From Phycisphaerae bacterium (GTDB taxonomy: Bacteria > Planctomycetota > Phycisphaerae > Phycisphaerales > Phycisphaeraceae): DNA of 64,000 nucleotides. The position numbers were made by a program, and so were the translations under genes. The DNA lies in contig JAUIGU010000004.1 of the NCBI GenBank assembly GCA_030432595.1, positions 114,411 through 178,410 of the forward strand, written 5' to 3'. A model generated the notes under the pieces. It saw only the letters and a list, made by a program, of their open reading frames with translations. It did not search any database and was not told the DNA's origin. Shown piece after piece: positions 1 through 8,450 of this stretch (position 1 is the stretch's first letter; each line of letters begins with the position of its first letter).

Positions 1-163
1 CAGATGGCGTCGTGGGTGTGACTGGGCACGGGTTGGCCGTCCTCGATTCCTGCCTGGGTCGTCGCCGTGTCTCCGACCGTTCGGAGCGCGTTCCCGGGTT
101 GTATCGGCCCGGTACGGGGGCCGCGCTAGGCCGGGTTCCCAGGTGAACCCGGACATCCCGGCG
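1..163. other. left-edge intergenic sequence
   Basis: No gene is supported here. A short hairpin (CCGGGTT at 131-137 pairing with AACCCGG at 146-152) lies just past the stop of the neighbouring minus-strand gene. It could help end that transcript, but no T tract follows it in that direction. Confidence 0.4.
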
Positions 164-1255
164 TCACGCTTGGGTTACCGGACGTGTCGGGTCCGGGCGT
201 GGCGGGTGCGCGGATTTGAGTCCGACCATCGCCCACGCGCCGGGCAGCGCGATGGTCAGCAGGTACATGCGGTGGATGAGCAGCATGCCGACGACCGCGT
301 TGTCCGTTGCCGGGTCGCCGCCCAGCAGCGCGAGCGCGACGCCTTCCATGACACCCAGGCCCTGGTAGGTCAGCGGCAGGGCGGCGGACACGAACACGAC
401 GGGCAACACCGCCAGCAGCAACGCCGGCGGCGCGGCGAGCCCCAACGCGTAGCCCGCGCACGCCGCGGACGACGCCAACACGGCGTGCACCAACACGCTC
501 ACCGCCACCGCCGACCCCACCGGCGCGAAACGTCGCGCCCGGTACGCGTCGGCCACGGCGAGCAGACGTCCGACGCCGGGCCAGGACTTCATGCGTTCAA
601 ACCCCAGCCGGCGGTGCGACCACGGCCAGGCGTACAACGCCAAACCCAACAGCCCCGACGCCAGCAGCGCCCACGCCACGGCGGTGACCATGCGGACCGT
701 CGGCTCGTGCATCTGCGTCAGCCCGGCCAACCCCGCCAGTACCAGCAACCCCGCCAGCCCGGCGGCGCGGTCTGCGCCCAGGCTCAGAACGGCCGAGGCC
801 TTCTTGCCCGGTTCCGCCCACCGCGCCCCGACGACCGCGCGGACCACGTCGCCGCCGGTCGAACCCACCGGCACCGCGTAGTTGAGGAACTGCCCGGCCC
901 ACGTCAGTCGCAACACCGAACGCCACGCATGATGAACCTCGACGCCGCGCAGCAACACCCACCACCGCCACGACGCGACGAGCACCAACGGCGAGACCAG
1001 GACCAGGCCCAGCACCAGCCAGCGCGGGTCCGCCTCGGCCAAGCGTGCGAGGAAGCCGGGCTGCGTGACGCCGTGTTCGTCGATGTATTCCCGCCACTGC
1101 ACAACCGAGATGATGTACGCCAGCCCCGCCGCCGCGACGGCCAGCCGCAGCGCCAACCAGACCCAGCCGCGCCAGCGCGACGCCGCGGGGTGCGGGGCGT
1201 CCGGTGCCGGTTCGTCGGCGTCGGTCGGGGGCGGGGTTGCGGGCGGGGTCTCCAC
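164..1255 (-). CDS. flippase-like integral membrane protein (LPG-synthase TM / YbhN / UPF0104 type)
   Basis: Predicted polytopic inner-membrane protein of 363 residues. A proline/aspartate-rich cytoplasmic N-terminus of about 25 residues is followed by roughly seven or eight hydrophobic segments. It carries the family's two hallmarks, NYAVPVGSTGGDVVRA near residue 115 and TYQGLGVMEG near residue 300. Members of this fold are flippase-like transporters of lipid-linked substrates or, when fused to a synthase, lysyl-phosphatidylglycerol synthases; no synthase domain is present here, so the substrate is unknown. It is transcribed away from the next gene and stands alone. A second member of the same superfamily lies at 12541-13524. 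The ATG at 1255 is the only sensible start. Confidence 0.85.
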   Translation of the reverse strand: METPPATPPPTDADEPAPDAPHPAASRWRGWVWLALRLAVAAAGLAYIISVVQWREYIDEHGVTQPGFLARLAEADPRWLVLGLVLVSPLVLVASWRWWVLLRGVEVHHAWRSVLRLTWAGQFLNYAVPVGSTGGDVVRAVVGARWAEPGKKASAVLSLGADRAAGLAGLLVLAGLAGLTQMHEPTVRMVTAVAWALLASGLLGLALYAWPWSHRRLGFERMKSWPGVGRLLAVADAYRARRFAPVGSAVAVSVLVHAVLASSAACAGYALGLAAPPALLLAVLPVVFVSAALPLTYQGLGVMEGVALALLGGDPATDNAVVGMLLIHRMYLLTIALPGAWAMVGLKSAHPPRPDPTRPVTQA

Positions 1256-1384
1256 CCTTTCACCATCGGCCGGTTTGCGGTGCCAGCCGGAGATTCACGG
1301 CTCGCGCGAATCGATCGGATTCAGGCCTTCTTTGTTGCCGTCGAACGCCCACGATCGCCGCAATAGCGCGCAGACTGCTCTACG

Positions 1385-1459
1385 TCAGAGCCGGGAGCGT
1401 CAGCGACCGGTTCCGCCTTGCGGGTCGTGGCAACCGGTCGCTGACGCTCCCGGCTCTGA
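1385..1459. repeat. perfect 28-bp inverted repeat (REP-like palindrome)
   Basis: The left arm at 1385-1412 (begins TCAGAGCCGGGAGCGTCAG) and right arm at 1432-1459 are exact reverse complements, with a 19-base spacer. It fills the spacer between a minus-strand and a plus-strand gene, so it sits between divergent genes rather than after a stop codon. No transposase is nearby. Confidence 0.9.
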
Positions 1460-1515
1460 TCGTGCGTGAATGGACCATCGACTGGGCCATCGGTCTCGGT
1501 GCGTATCATGGCGTC

Positions 1516-2700
1516 ATGAAAAAGCGCACCCATACCGTTTCGCGGTTCGTCTTGGCATGGCTGGCAGTTTTTGTGTTGGCTTCGCCCGCCGGAGCGCTCG
1601 ACGCCGCGGACCGTCAGCGTGCCGACGAGGCGATCTCCCGCGGTGTGGTCTACCTCCAAAGTACGCAAGCGCCTGACGGGAGTTGGACGCCCCAGGTCGG
1701 GCCGGCCGTCACCGGGCTCGCGCTGCGGGCGCTGATCGATGCGCCCGGCGTCACGGCCAACGACCCCGCGGTCGCGAACGCGCGGCAGTACCTGCTCGAC
1801 CACGCCCAGCCCGACGGCTCGATCCGCAACGGGCCGGACGGCATCCTCGCCAACTACAACACGGCGATCTGTGTCTCGGCGCTCGCGAAGTTCAGCGACC
1901 CTGAAAGTCAACAGGCCGTGCAGAAGGGCGTTGCGTTCCTCAAGGGCTTGCAGTGGCAGGACGGCATGGCCGACGAAAACGGCCAGGCGATCACCCAGGA
2001 GCACCCCTTCTACGGCGGCGCCGGGTACGGCAGGCACGGGCGGCCCGACCTTTCCAATACGCAGATGATGGTGCAGGCCCTGCACGACGCGGGCGTTTCG
2101 TCGGAAGACCCGGCCTATCAACGCGCGGTCGTGTTCATCACCCGGCTGCAGGGCACAGAGGCCAACGACTACTACCCCGAAGGCACGTTCGCGAACGACG
2201 GCGGGGCGGTCTACGCGACATCGATCAACAAGGAACTGGTCGGCGTGCCGCAGTCGATGGCCAACCCCGAGATGATCGACGAGGGCCGGGCCGGCCGTCC
2301 GGTGTCCGGGCTGCGCGGTTACGGCACGATGACCTACGCCGCGTTCAAGTCGTACCTCTACGCCGACCTGACGCCTGCCGACCAGCGCGTGCACGACGCG
2401 CTGAATTGGATCGGCGCGAACTACACGCTGGACCGCAACCCCGGGCTGCCCGAGGGCCAGAGCCAGCAGGGGCTTTTCTACTACTACCTGGTACATGCGC
2501 GGGCGTTGGCGGCGTTCGGCCGGGACACGATCGAGACGTCCGACGGTCAGGTCGATTGGGCCGTCAACCTGATCGACGCGCTGGCGCAGCGGCAACAGGC
2601 CGACGGCTCGTGGGCCAACCCCGAGCCGCGCTGGATGGAGAACGACCCGGCGTTGGTAACGGCGTACGCCGTGATCGCGCTGGAGGAAGCGCGGCGGTGA
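1516..2700 (+). CDS. secreted prenyltransferase/squalene-cyclase-like toroid repeat protein
   Basis: 394 residues. The start is the ATG at 1516, because MKKRTHTVSRFVLAWLAVFV plus a small-residue site (SPAGALDA) makes a good Sec signal peptide; the frame is open further upstream but runs through a palindrome. The mature part is built of alpha/alpha-toroid repeats with QW-like motifs (APDGSWTP near residue 50, QADGSWANPEPRW near residue 365), as in squalene/hopene cyclases and prenyltransferases. The catalytic DxDD motif of hopene cyclases is not seen, and the protein is exported, so terpene cyclisation is unlikely. Planctomycetes encode many such secreted toroid proteins of unknown role. Confidence 0.8.
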   Translation: MKKRTHTVSRFVLAWLAVFVLASPAGALDAADRQRADEAISRGVVYLQSTQAPDGSWTPQVGPAVTGLALRALIDAPGVTANDPAVANARQYLLDHAQPDGSIRNGPDGILANYNTAICVSALAKFSDPESQQAVQKGVAFLKGLQWQDGMADENGQAITQEHPFYGGAGYGRHGRPDLSNTQMMVQALHDAGVSSEDPAYQRAVVFITRLQGTEANDYYPEGTFANDGGAVYATSINKELVGVPQSMANPEMIDEGRAGRPVSGLRGYGTMTYAAFKSYLYADLTPADQRVHDALNWIGANYTLDRNPGLPEGQSQQGLFYYYLVHARALAAFGRDTIETSDGQVDWAVNLIDALAQRQQADGSWANPEPRWMENDPALVTAYAVIALEEARR

Positions 2701-2906
2701 CGTTTGGCCGGCTGCCCCAAGTGTCAAATCTTTTTCACGGTTTTTCTGCTTTGGGGTTGGGCTTCAAGCGGCCGTGTCGTTTTGTTGGCGCGACGGGGAT
2801 CTCGGGCGTGAAAACAAAGCGATGAATCACAAATCGGATCAAGGCTTCTCGTTGGGCCCCCGATGGGGTGCGGGCCGCGATGCCCGCGGCGTTGAGGAGC
2901 TTTGCG

Positions 2907-3080
2907 ATGAGCGTGATGATGTCTGTTCTGCTGACCGGGACGGCCGGGCTGGGTCTGGCGAGCCTGATGCTGATCTTGGGGCTGAAAGAGATGCGTGACG
3001 CGGCCGGCAACGGCCTGGCGGACGAGGCCGGTAGCGACGAACTGGCCGGCGGAGCGCCCGGATTGCCCGAAGGCATGTGA
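2907..3080 (+). CDS. possible small single-pass membrane protein
   Basis: 57 codons. A Shine-Dalgarno-like GAGGAG lies 7 bases before the ATG at 2907. Residues 1-24 form a hydrophobic helix (SVLLTGTAGLGLASLMLILGL), followed by a short acidic tail. It converges with the M48 peptidase gene, whose stop is 10 bases away. No family is recognised. A minus-strand frame across 2735-3080 is also open, so this is one of two readings; the ribosome site and helix favour the plus strand. Confidence 0.4.
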   Translation: MSVMMSVLLTGTAGLGLASLMLILGLKEMRDAAGNGLADEAGSDELAGGAPGLPEGM

Positions 3081-3090
3081 GAAAGGCGAA

Positions 3091-4560
3091 CTAGTCGCCG
3101 AGCGCGACCCAGACGATCAGCCCGATCAGCACCGCGGCGGTGACCCAACGGATGTGCCGCATCGTGCGGTCGACGTCCGCGGCGTCGAGCGGCCGGCCGA
3201 TCAACGAGTGCAGGTACTTCTGCCGGCGGGCGATGGACCCGTGCCGCCAGCTCGGGCGGTGCGCTGAGATGTGGTTGAGGTCGGCGACGCACTGGAGCGC
3301 TTCGACAACGTGCAGCACACCGCGGCCGGTGAAGACGGTTGAAGCTGCTTCTTCCGGGGCGTCTGTATCGGACGGGGTCAACGCAAACGGATTGGTCCCG
3401 GCTTCATCTTCTGGAGGGTTTGTGTCTTGCGGCGCGAACGTGCTCATGTGTTTAGCCGCGAATGTGTCGGCCTGGCGTTCGATGCGCCGCGACACCCACC
3501 CGAAGCCCAGCACCCAGCCGATCAGCGCCGCGGTGACGCCCACGCCCTGCACCCACAGCGCATCGTTAACGTGAATGAAAAACGCCTCCGCGAGCGAGAA
3601 AAGCACGGCCATCCACGCCCCGGCGATCAGGACCAGCCAGACCAGGTGTTTGTGTTTGACGTGCCCGAGCTCGTGGGCCATGACCGCCTCGACGTGCGGC
3701 CGGCGGAGCTGGTCGAGCAGGCCGTCGGTCATGAGCACGTAGCGCAGCGGCGCGACCAGGCCCATGACCGCGGCGTTGATGACGTGCCCGCCGGTGCGCC
3801 ACAGCAGCAGGTCGCGCACGCCCACGCGGTGTTGCTGGCAGATGTGCGCGAGCGTGTCTCGGACCGTCCCGGCCGGCAAGGGCACCGTATCGAACACATG
3901 GCGCAACAGCGGCGGCGTGAACAGGAACACGAGCCCGGCCCCCAGCGGCGTGATCCACAGCGCCAGGTTGAGCGCGAGGCGCCCGCTCTCGACGAACCAC
4001 TGCACCGACTCGGACCACGCGAGGATCGCCAGCAGCGGCGCGAGGATGATGCCCAATTGGTGCCGCGCCTGGGTCAGGACGTACTGCCCGCGCGTCCAGA
4101 GCGGGTACAGCGGCATGCCCTGGTCGGCGCGGCGGATGATCGTGGCTTCGCGGACCCGGCGGTCGATCGGGTGGTGCAACGCCCACACGCCCAGCACGGC
4201 CAACAGCGTCGGCAGCATCGACAGCAGTTCGTCCGCGAGGATGACGTTGCCGAGGACGTCGCGGAGCAGCACGAGCCAGCCGAGCGCGAGGTCGATCAGG
4301 AAGCCGAGCAAGAGCAGGACCGGCACGACGCCGAGCAGGCGTTCGAGCTTGCGCAGAGCGCGTCGGCCTTTGGGTTTGGCGAGGTTTTGTTGCGTGCGGC
4401 GCACGAACCACGCGAACGGCCCGAGCACCGCGGCCTTGGTCAGCAGCATGACCGAGATCGTCAGCGCCGGATGGAACGTCAGCGGGTGGGTGCGGCCCAG
4501 GTCGAGCACATCGTCGTGCACGAAGACCGCGGCGATCATGCCCAGCAGCAGCAGTTGCAT
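3091..4560 (-). CDS. M48-family zinc metallopeptidase, integral membrane
   Basis: 489 residues with at least six hydrophobic segments and the gluzincin motif HELGH (AHELGHVKHKH) at about residue 296, where the two His and the Glu form the zinc and catalytic site. The order of transmembrane segments around HExxH, and the Cys-free hydrophobic N-terminus, resemble the Ste24/HtpX branch of peptidase family M48, which cleaves membrane or misfolded proteins with the active site at the cytoplasmic face. An insert of about 45 acidic, proline-rich residues (near 375-420) lies after the motif. The gene starts 9 bases after the larC stop and probably shares its transcript. Confidence 0.85.
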   Translation of the reverse strand: MQLLLLGMIAAVFVHDDVLDLGRTHPLTFHPALTISVMLLTKAAVLGPFAWFVRRTQQNLAKPKGRRALRKLERLLGVVPVLLLLGFLIDLALGWLVLLRDVLGNVILADELLSMLPTLLAVLGVWALHHPIDRRVREATIIRRADQGMPLYPLWTRGQYVLTQARHQLGIILAPLLAILAWSESVQWFVESGRLALNLALWITPLGAGLVFLFTPPLLRHVFDTVPLPAGTVRDTLAHICQQHRVGVRDLLLWRTGGHVINAAVMGLVAPLRYVLMTDGLLDQLRRPHVEAVMAHELGHVKHKHLVWLVLIAGAWMAVLFSLAEAFFIHVNDALWVQGVGVTAALIGWVLGFGWVSRRIERQADTFAAKHMSTFAPQDTNPPEDEAGTNPFALTPSDTDAPEEAASTVFTGRGVLHVVEALQCVADLNHISAHRPSWRHGSIARRQKYLHSLIGRPLDAADVDRTMRHIRWVTAAVLIGLIVWVALGD

Positions 4561-4569
4561 GGGGAGGGG

Positions 4570-5658
4570 TTACGCGGGGTCGGCGGCGGCGGTTTGATCG
4601 GCGTGGGCGTCGGCGTGGGTGTGCGTATGTGAATGTTCGTGGCCGTGCCCGTGATCGTGTTGGTGTGGATGCGGCTTGGTCATCGCCGGCGTGGTCGGGC
4701 CCAGGTCTCCCGCGTGCGAAAGCCGCCCGAGCATGAGCCGCAGCAGGTTCGGCACGTGCGGGTCGTCGCGGTCGCCGGCGCCGTAGCCCACACCTTGGAG
4801 CGTCATGGTGGGTGGCGGGCCGAAGCGCCCGCCCGTGGTCTCGACCAGCCCCGCGATCAGCGCCGCGCCGGTCGGCGTGACCAGCTCCCCCGTGCGGTCG
4901 ACGCCGACGGTCGGCACGCCTTCGAGCAGGTAGGCCGTCGCGGGCGCGGGCACCGGCATCAGCCCGTGGGCGCACTTGACGTAGCCCCGCGACAGCGGCA
5001 CCGGCCCCGACGACACCGTCGCCACGCCGAGCTGTTCCAACGCCAGGATCGAGCCGAGCATATCGACGATCGAGTCCACCGCGCCGACCTCGTGGAAATG
5101 AATCTTCTCCCGATCGACTGCGTGCACGCGCGACTCGGCGTCGGCGAGCTTCGTCACCACTGCGGCCGCGCGCTGCTTTCCCGCGTCGGACACGGGCATC
5201 TTCTCGACCATCGCCATGATCTCGCGGTAGCCGACGTGGTGGTGGTGATGTCCGTGGTCACCGTGCGCGTGATCGTGATGATGTTCGTGCGTGTGGCTGT
5301 GTTTTTCTTTGCCGTGGTGGTGCCCGTGGTGATCGTGACCGTGACTGTGGGTGTGTTCGTGACTGTGACTGTGACTATGACTGTGGCCGTGGCCGTGGCT
5401 GTGATTGTGTGTGTGTTGGTGCGTGTGCTCCGTGTGAACCTTCAGGTCCACGCCCCCGACGCCGCACTTCTGCACGCGTGCCACGGTCAGCTCGAACGGG
5501 TCCGCGATGCCGAGGTGGCCCAGGTCGTGTTTGAGCCGGTCGAGGTCGGCCCCCAGGTCCAGCAGCGCACCCAGGAACATGTCGCCGGCGATGCCGCTGA
5601 ACGGGTCGATGTGCAGATGGAGTCCGGCCGGGCGGTGCGTGGTTGCCATGGCGGGCAT
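4570..5658 (-). CDS. larC: nickel-pincer cofactor biosynthesis protein LarC, LarC1 part only, with His-rich insert
   Basis: LarC is the CTP-dependent cyclometallase that inserts nickel into the pincer cofactor of lactate racemase-type enzymes. The N-terminus (HIDPFSGIAGDMFLGALLDL), the FHEVGAVDSIVDMLG motif and GVGYGAGDRDDPHVPN mark the LarC1 region. The protein stops soon after this with a 25-residue His-rich tail, so the LarC2 domain (normally containing a DDMTPE-like motif) is missing. No LarC2 frame follows; the next gene begins 9 bases on. Between residues about 75 and 145 lies a stretch composed largely of His alternating with Ser, Gly, Thr or Asp, a plausible nickel store. LarB is encoded at 45203-46039; LarE and LarA are not in the window. 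An alternative ATG lies at 5649. Confidence 0.85.
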   Translation of the reverse strand: MPAMATTHRPAGLHLHIDPFSGIAGDMFLGALLDLGADLDRLKHDLGHLGIADPFELTVARVQKCGVGGVDLKVHTEHTHQHTHNHSHGHGHSHSHSHSHEHTHSHGHDHHGHHHGKEKHSHTHEHHHDHAHGDHGHHHHHVGYREIMAMVEKMPVSDAGKQRAAAVVTKLADAESRVHAVDREKIHFHEVGAVDSIVDMLGSILALEQLGVATVSSGPVPLSRGYVKCAHGLMPVPAPATAYLLEGVPTVGVDRTGELVTPTGAALIAGLVETTGGRFGPPPTMTLQGVGYGAGDRDDPHVPNLLRLMLGRLSHAGDLGPTTPAMTKPHPHQHDHGHGHEHSHTHTHADAHADQTAAADPA

Positions 5659-5824
5659 CGTAGCCCGGTCCCGCCACGCTGCGTGCGTCGCCCCGGGCCG
5701 CGATTGGTGGCCGCGGCGACGTTGGCCCGATTATGATGCGACCAGCGCCGCCGTCTTTTCACGGGCGGCTCGACCGGCCGGCGGTTTGGCCCGTCCGTCT
5801 ACTCGCGACCCGGAGAGCGTGACC

Positions 5825-6955
5825 ATGAATCTGGAGAACGGCCCCGACACCCCGTCTTCGCCGCAGGCACCGCCCCCGCCGCGCCCTCCGATGGACCCCC
5901 GCGCCGTCGCCGCGCCGCCGCCCCCGCCGCCGGGCTACATGCCGATGTACGCCCCGCCGCCCAAGGCCAAGGGCTGGGTCTCGCGGGCGCTCACGTCGCT
6001 GCTCGTGTCGCTGGTCATCTTTTCGGTGATCCTGAACTTTTACCTGGCGTTCCTGGTGTATCAGTTGACCGCCGGGCTGTCCGAAGACGTCTACCAGACC
6101 GGCCAGACCCAGCAGCGCATCGTGGTACTTCCGATCGTCGGTGGGATCGACGACACCATGTCGCGCTTCGCCCGTCGCGCGCTTCGCCAGCTCGAAGCCG
6201 ACCCGCCCGCGGCGGTCATCCTACGCGTCGAGTCCGGCGGCGGCGGCGTCACCGCGTCCGACCAGATCTGGAACGCGCTCGAAACTTTCAGCCAGGAACA
6301 CCCCGACGTCCCGATCGTCGCGAGCTTCGGCGGCGTCGCCGCGTCCGGCGGGTACTACATCGCCGCCGGCGCCGACACCATCCTCTGCGAACCCACCGGG
6401 TTCACCGGCAGCATCGGGGTGATCGCCCAGGTGCCCACGCTCGCCGGCACCGTCCGCATGCTCGGTATGGACATCGTCACCGAAGTCGCCGACGGCTCGC
6501 CCAACAAGGACGACGCCAACAACATGTTCGAGGTGTGGGACGACGAAGACAAGGCCGTGCTCAGCTACCTCATCAACAGCGCCTACGACCGCTTCGCCGA
6601 CGTGGTCAAGCAGGGCCGGCCCGACATCGACGACAGCAACATCAGCGAAGTCGCCACCGGCTCGATCTACACCGCGCAGGACGCGGTCGATAACAAACTC
6701 ATCGACGGCATCGGCTACCTCGACGACGCCATCGCCGAGGCCGCCAGCCTCGCGGGCATGCCGACGGACAAAGAACCGAAAGTCACGGTCATCCGCCAAC
6801 CCGCCGCGGGCCTGCTCGGCCTGCTCACCAGCCGCAAGACCGAGGCCGACTCCCCGCACGCGATCGACCCCACCGCCGTGACGGCGCAGGGCTTGCGGAC
6901 GTTCCTTGAAGACTTCACGGAGGTCCGGCTGTCGTACCGCTGGGCGGGGCCGTAA
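5825..6955 (+). CDS. signal peptide peptidase SppA-like serine protease (S49)
   Basis: 376 residues. The start at 5825 gives a proline-rich cytoplasmic N-terminus of about 50 residues, a transmembrane helix (residues 54-80) and an S49 peptidase domain. The Ser-Lys dyad can be placed by eye: S174 in VAASGGYY and K228 in SPNKDDANN, a separation of 54 residues, close to that in Bacillus SppA. The TGFTGSIGV motif is also present. The enzyme should digest remnant signal peptides in the membrane. The alternative is another S49 sohB/protease IV role. The Pro-rich N-terminus is unusual. The gene stops 12 bases before the lipoprotein gene, so the two may be cotranscribed. Confidence 0.85.
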   Translation: MNLENGPDTPSSPQAPPPPRPPMDPRAVAAPPPPPPGYMPMYAPPPKAKGWVSRALTSLLVSLVIFSVILNFYLAFLVYQLTAGLSEDVYQTGQTQQRIVVLPIVGGIDDTMSRFARRALRQLEADPPAAVILRVESGGGGVTASDQIWNALETFSQEHPDVPIVASFGGVAASGGYYIAAGADTILCEPTGFTGSIGVIAQVPTLAGTVRMLGMDIVTEVADGSPNKDDANNMFEVWDDEDKAVLSYLINSAYDRFADVVKQGRPDIDDSNISEVATGSIYTAQDAVDNKLIDGIGYLDDAIAEAASLAGMPTDKEPKVTVIRQPAAGLLGLLTSRKTEADSPHAIDPTAVTAQGLRTFLEDFTEVRLSYRWAGP

Positions 6956-6967
6956 CCGGGAACATTG

Positions 6968-8347
6968 ATGCGGGTTCGTCGCGGACTATGGGGGTCGTTC
7001 CTCGCACTGTTGTGCCTGACCTGGGCTGGATGTCCGGCACGGGTGACGGACGCGGAACTGCTGCTGTCCGATCCCAACGCCACGGTGGATCGCCGGATCG
7101 AAGCGGCTTCCGGGCTGGAACTGGATCGACCCAACGCGTACAGCCGGGTCACGAATGAGGCTTGGGCGTACAACAACCCGACGCGACTGCGACTGGCATT
7201 GCTGGACCTGACGCATCGTCATTCGCCCGAGGCTTTCTGGCTAGCGGCCAGTTTTCACTGGGAAAACGAAGCGAATCCCGACGTCGTGGCCGCGCTGCAG
7301 GCCTGGGTTACGCGGGACGGAGCGTTGGCGGAAACCGCGACGTTGCGCTACCTGGCGTCCGCGTCAGGTCGTGATTCCGGCGGTCCGCTCGATCATGAAC
7401 GGCACCGCGAGCTGTTGTCCCGGGTCAGCGATCGGCGCGCCGAACGGGCCAACTTGATCGAGTATCTCACCTCGGTTGTCAACGATCCCGTGCGGCCGCC
7501 CCGCGCGCGTTTTGCCGCGTGGGGCTTGTTGGCGGCCGACGCCAACAAGCCGAACCGGCGAGATGAACTGCGGCAATGGTTGCGTTCGGTCTCGCCTGCG
7601 ACGCCGCTGGCCGCGGACCTGCAGTCGGCCGCCGAGGTTTTGTGTGAATTACCGCGACGGACGGCCCACTTGATGTCGCTCTCGGCGCTGCGCGACCCGC
7701 AGGTCCGCCGGGGTTGGGATGAACTCGTTGCCGCGCAACCCGACTTGTCGCCGGGCATGGCGTTGCGGCACGTCGGGTTCGTCCGAGGTCGGCCCTATCC
7801 CGCGGTAATCGTGGGCTGGTCGGCCCGATTTGATCGATCGGTCGATGCCGGCGGCGATGCCCTTCACCCCCTCGACCGCGCCGCGCTGGGCGGAATGCTG
7901 GCGGCGCTGGATCGACCCGACACGCGGGCCGACGTATTCAACCAAGCCGACGCGGACCATGCCGACACGATGAGTGAGCACGGCGGTCTGGCGTCGCGGC
8001 TGGACGAGGCCGGCGGCGCAGAGTCTGACGGGTCCGGGGTTTTCTTTCGGTCGTACCCGCCGACCCGACGTGTCCACGACCGGGCGTACCACGCGCCGGT
8101 GGCCCTCTTGATGGACCGGCCGAACGCGCTGGCGACATACCACTTCCACGCCGAGCGCCACGCCAACGCGGAGCACGACGGGCCGGGCTCTGGCGATCTG
8201 CGGAACGTCACGGCGACGGGGATGACGATGGTGGTGTTCACGTTTTTGGATCGCGACACGCTGTCGGTGAAGGCGGCCGTGCCCGGGGCGTGGGGCGAAG
8301 CCCCGGTCGTGGTGTCGCTGGGGACGATCACCCGGCCGAAGGAATAA
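6968..8347 (+). CDS. uncharacterised lipoprotein
   Basis: 459 residues. The N-terminus is basic (MRVRRG), then hydrophobic (LWGSFLALLCL), ending in a lipobox TWAGC, so it is probably lipid-anchored. The body is alpha-helical and rich in Ala, Arg and Asp, suggesting helical repeats of HEAT or TPR type in the first 250 residues. The C-terminal 150 residues are a more beta-like domain. No family is recognised. A TTG at 6965 directly precedes the ATG. It follows the SppA-like gene by 12 bases, which suggests cotranscription and perhaps a shared envelope role, but nothing more specific can be said. Confidence 0.75.
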   Translation: MRVRRGLWGSFLALLCLTWAGCPARVTDAELLLSDPNATVDRRIEAASGLELDRPNAYSRVTNEAWAYNNPTRLRLALLDLTHRHSPEAFWLAASFHWENEANPDVVAALQAWVTRDGALAETATLRYLASASGRDSGGPLDHERHRELLSRVSDRRAERANLIEYLTSVVNDPVRPPRARFAAWGLLAADANKPNRRDELRQWLRSVSPATPLAADLQSAAEVLCELPRRTAHLMSLSALRDPQVRRGWDELVAAQPDLSPGMALRHVGFVRGRPYPAVIVGWSARFDRSVDAGGDALHPLDRAALGGMLAALDRPDTRADVFNQADADHADTMSEHGGLASRLDEAGGAESDGSGVFFRSYPPTRRVHDRAYHAPVALLMDRPNALATYHFHAERHANAEHDGPGSGDLRNVTATGMTMVVFTFLDRDTLSVKAAVPGAWGEAPVVVSLGTITRPKE

Positions 8348-8366
8348 AGTAGAGCATGTCTTGCTG

Positions 8367-8392
8367 GGTGCCACGGTCGCTTGCGACCGTGC
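8367..8392. repeat. intergenic palindrome, CACGGTCGC family
   Basis: CACGGTCGC (8372-8380) and GCGACCGTG (8383-8391) form a hairpin with a two-base centre, preceded by GGTGC. The same core is found twice at 32247-32322, so it is a dispersed family. It lies between convergent genes and might end transcription in both directions. Confidence 0.7.
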
Positions 8393-8450
8393 GGTTCGTG
8401 AGGATGCGCACTGACGAAAGCGAGGGTGGTAACGGGCGTGGACTCGGCCG

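Noticed and set aside
2735..3080. Minus-strand open frame (about 115 codons) downstream of the M48 peptidase
   Set aside because: No ribosome site and an odd composition; it overlaps the more credible small membrane protein on the plus strand. Not excluded fully.
3427..4632. Plus-strand open frame opposite the M48 peptidase
   Set aside because: Shadow frame rich in His, Arg and Gln without any domain; the minus strand has HELGH and membrane segments.
5220..5420. Repetitive GTG/GTGA pattern resembling a tandem repeat or CRISPR
   Set aside because: It encodes the His-rich stretch of LarC; unit length is irregular and there are no spacers.
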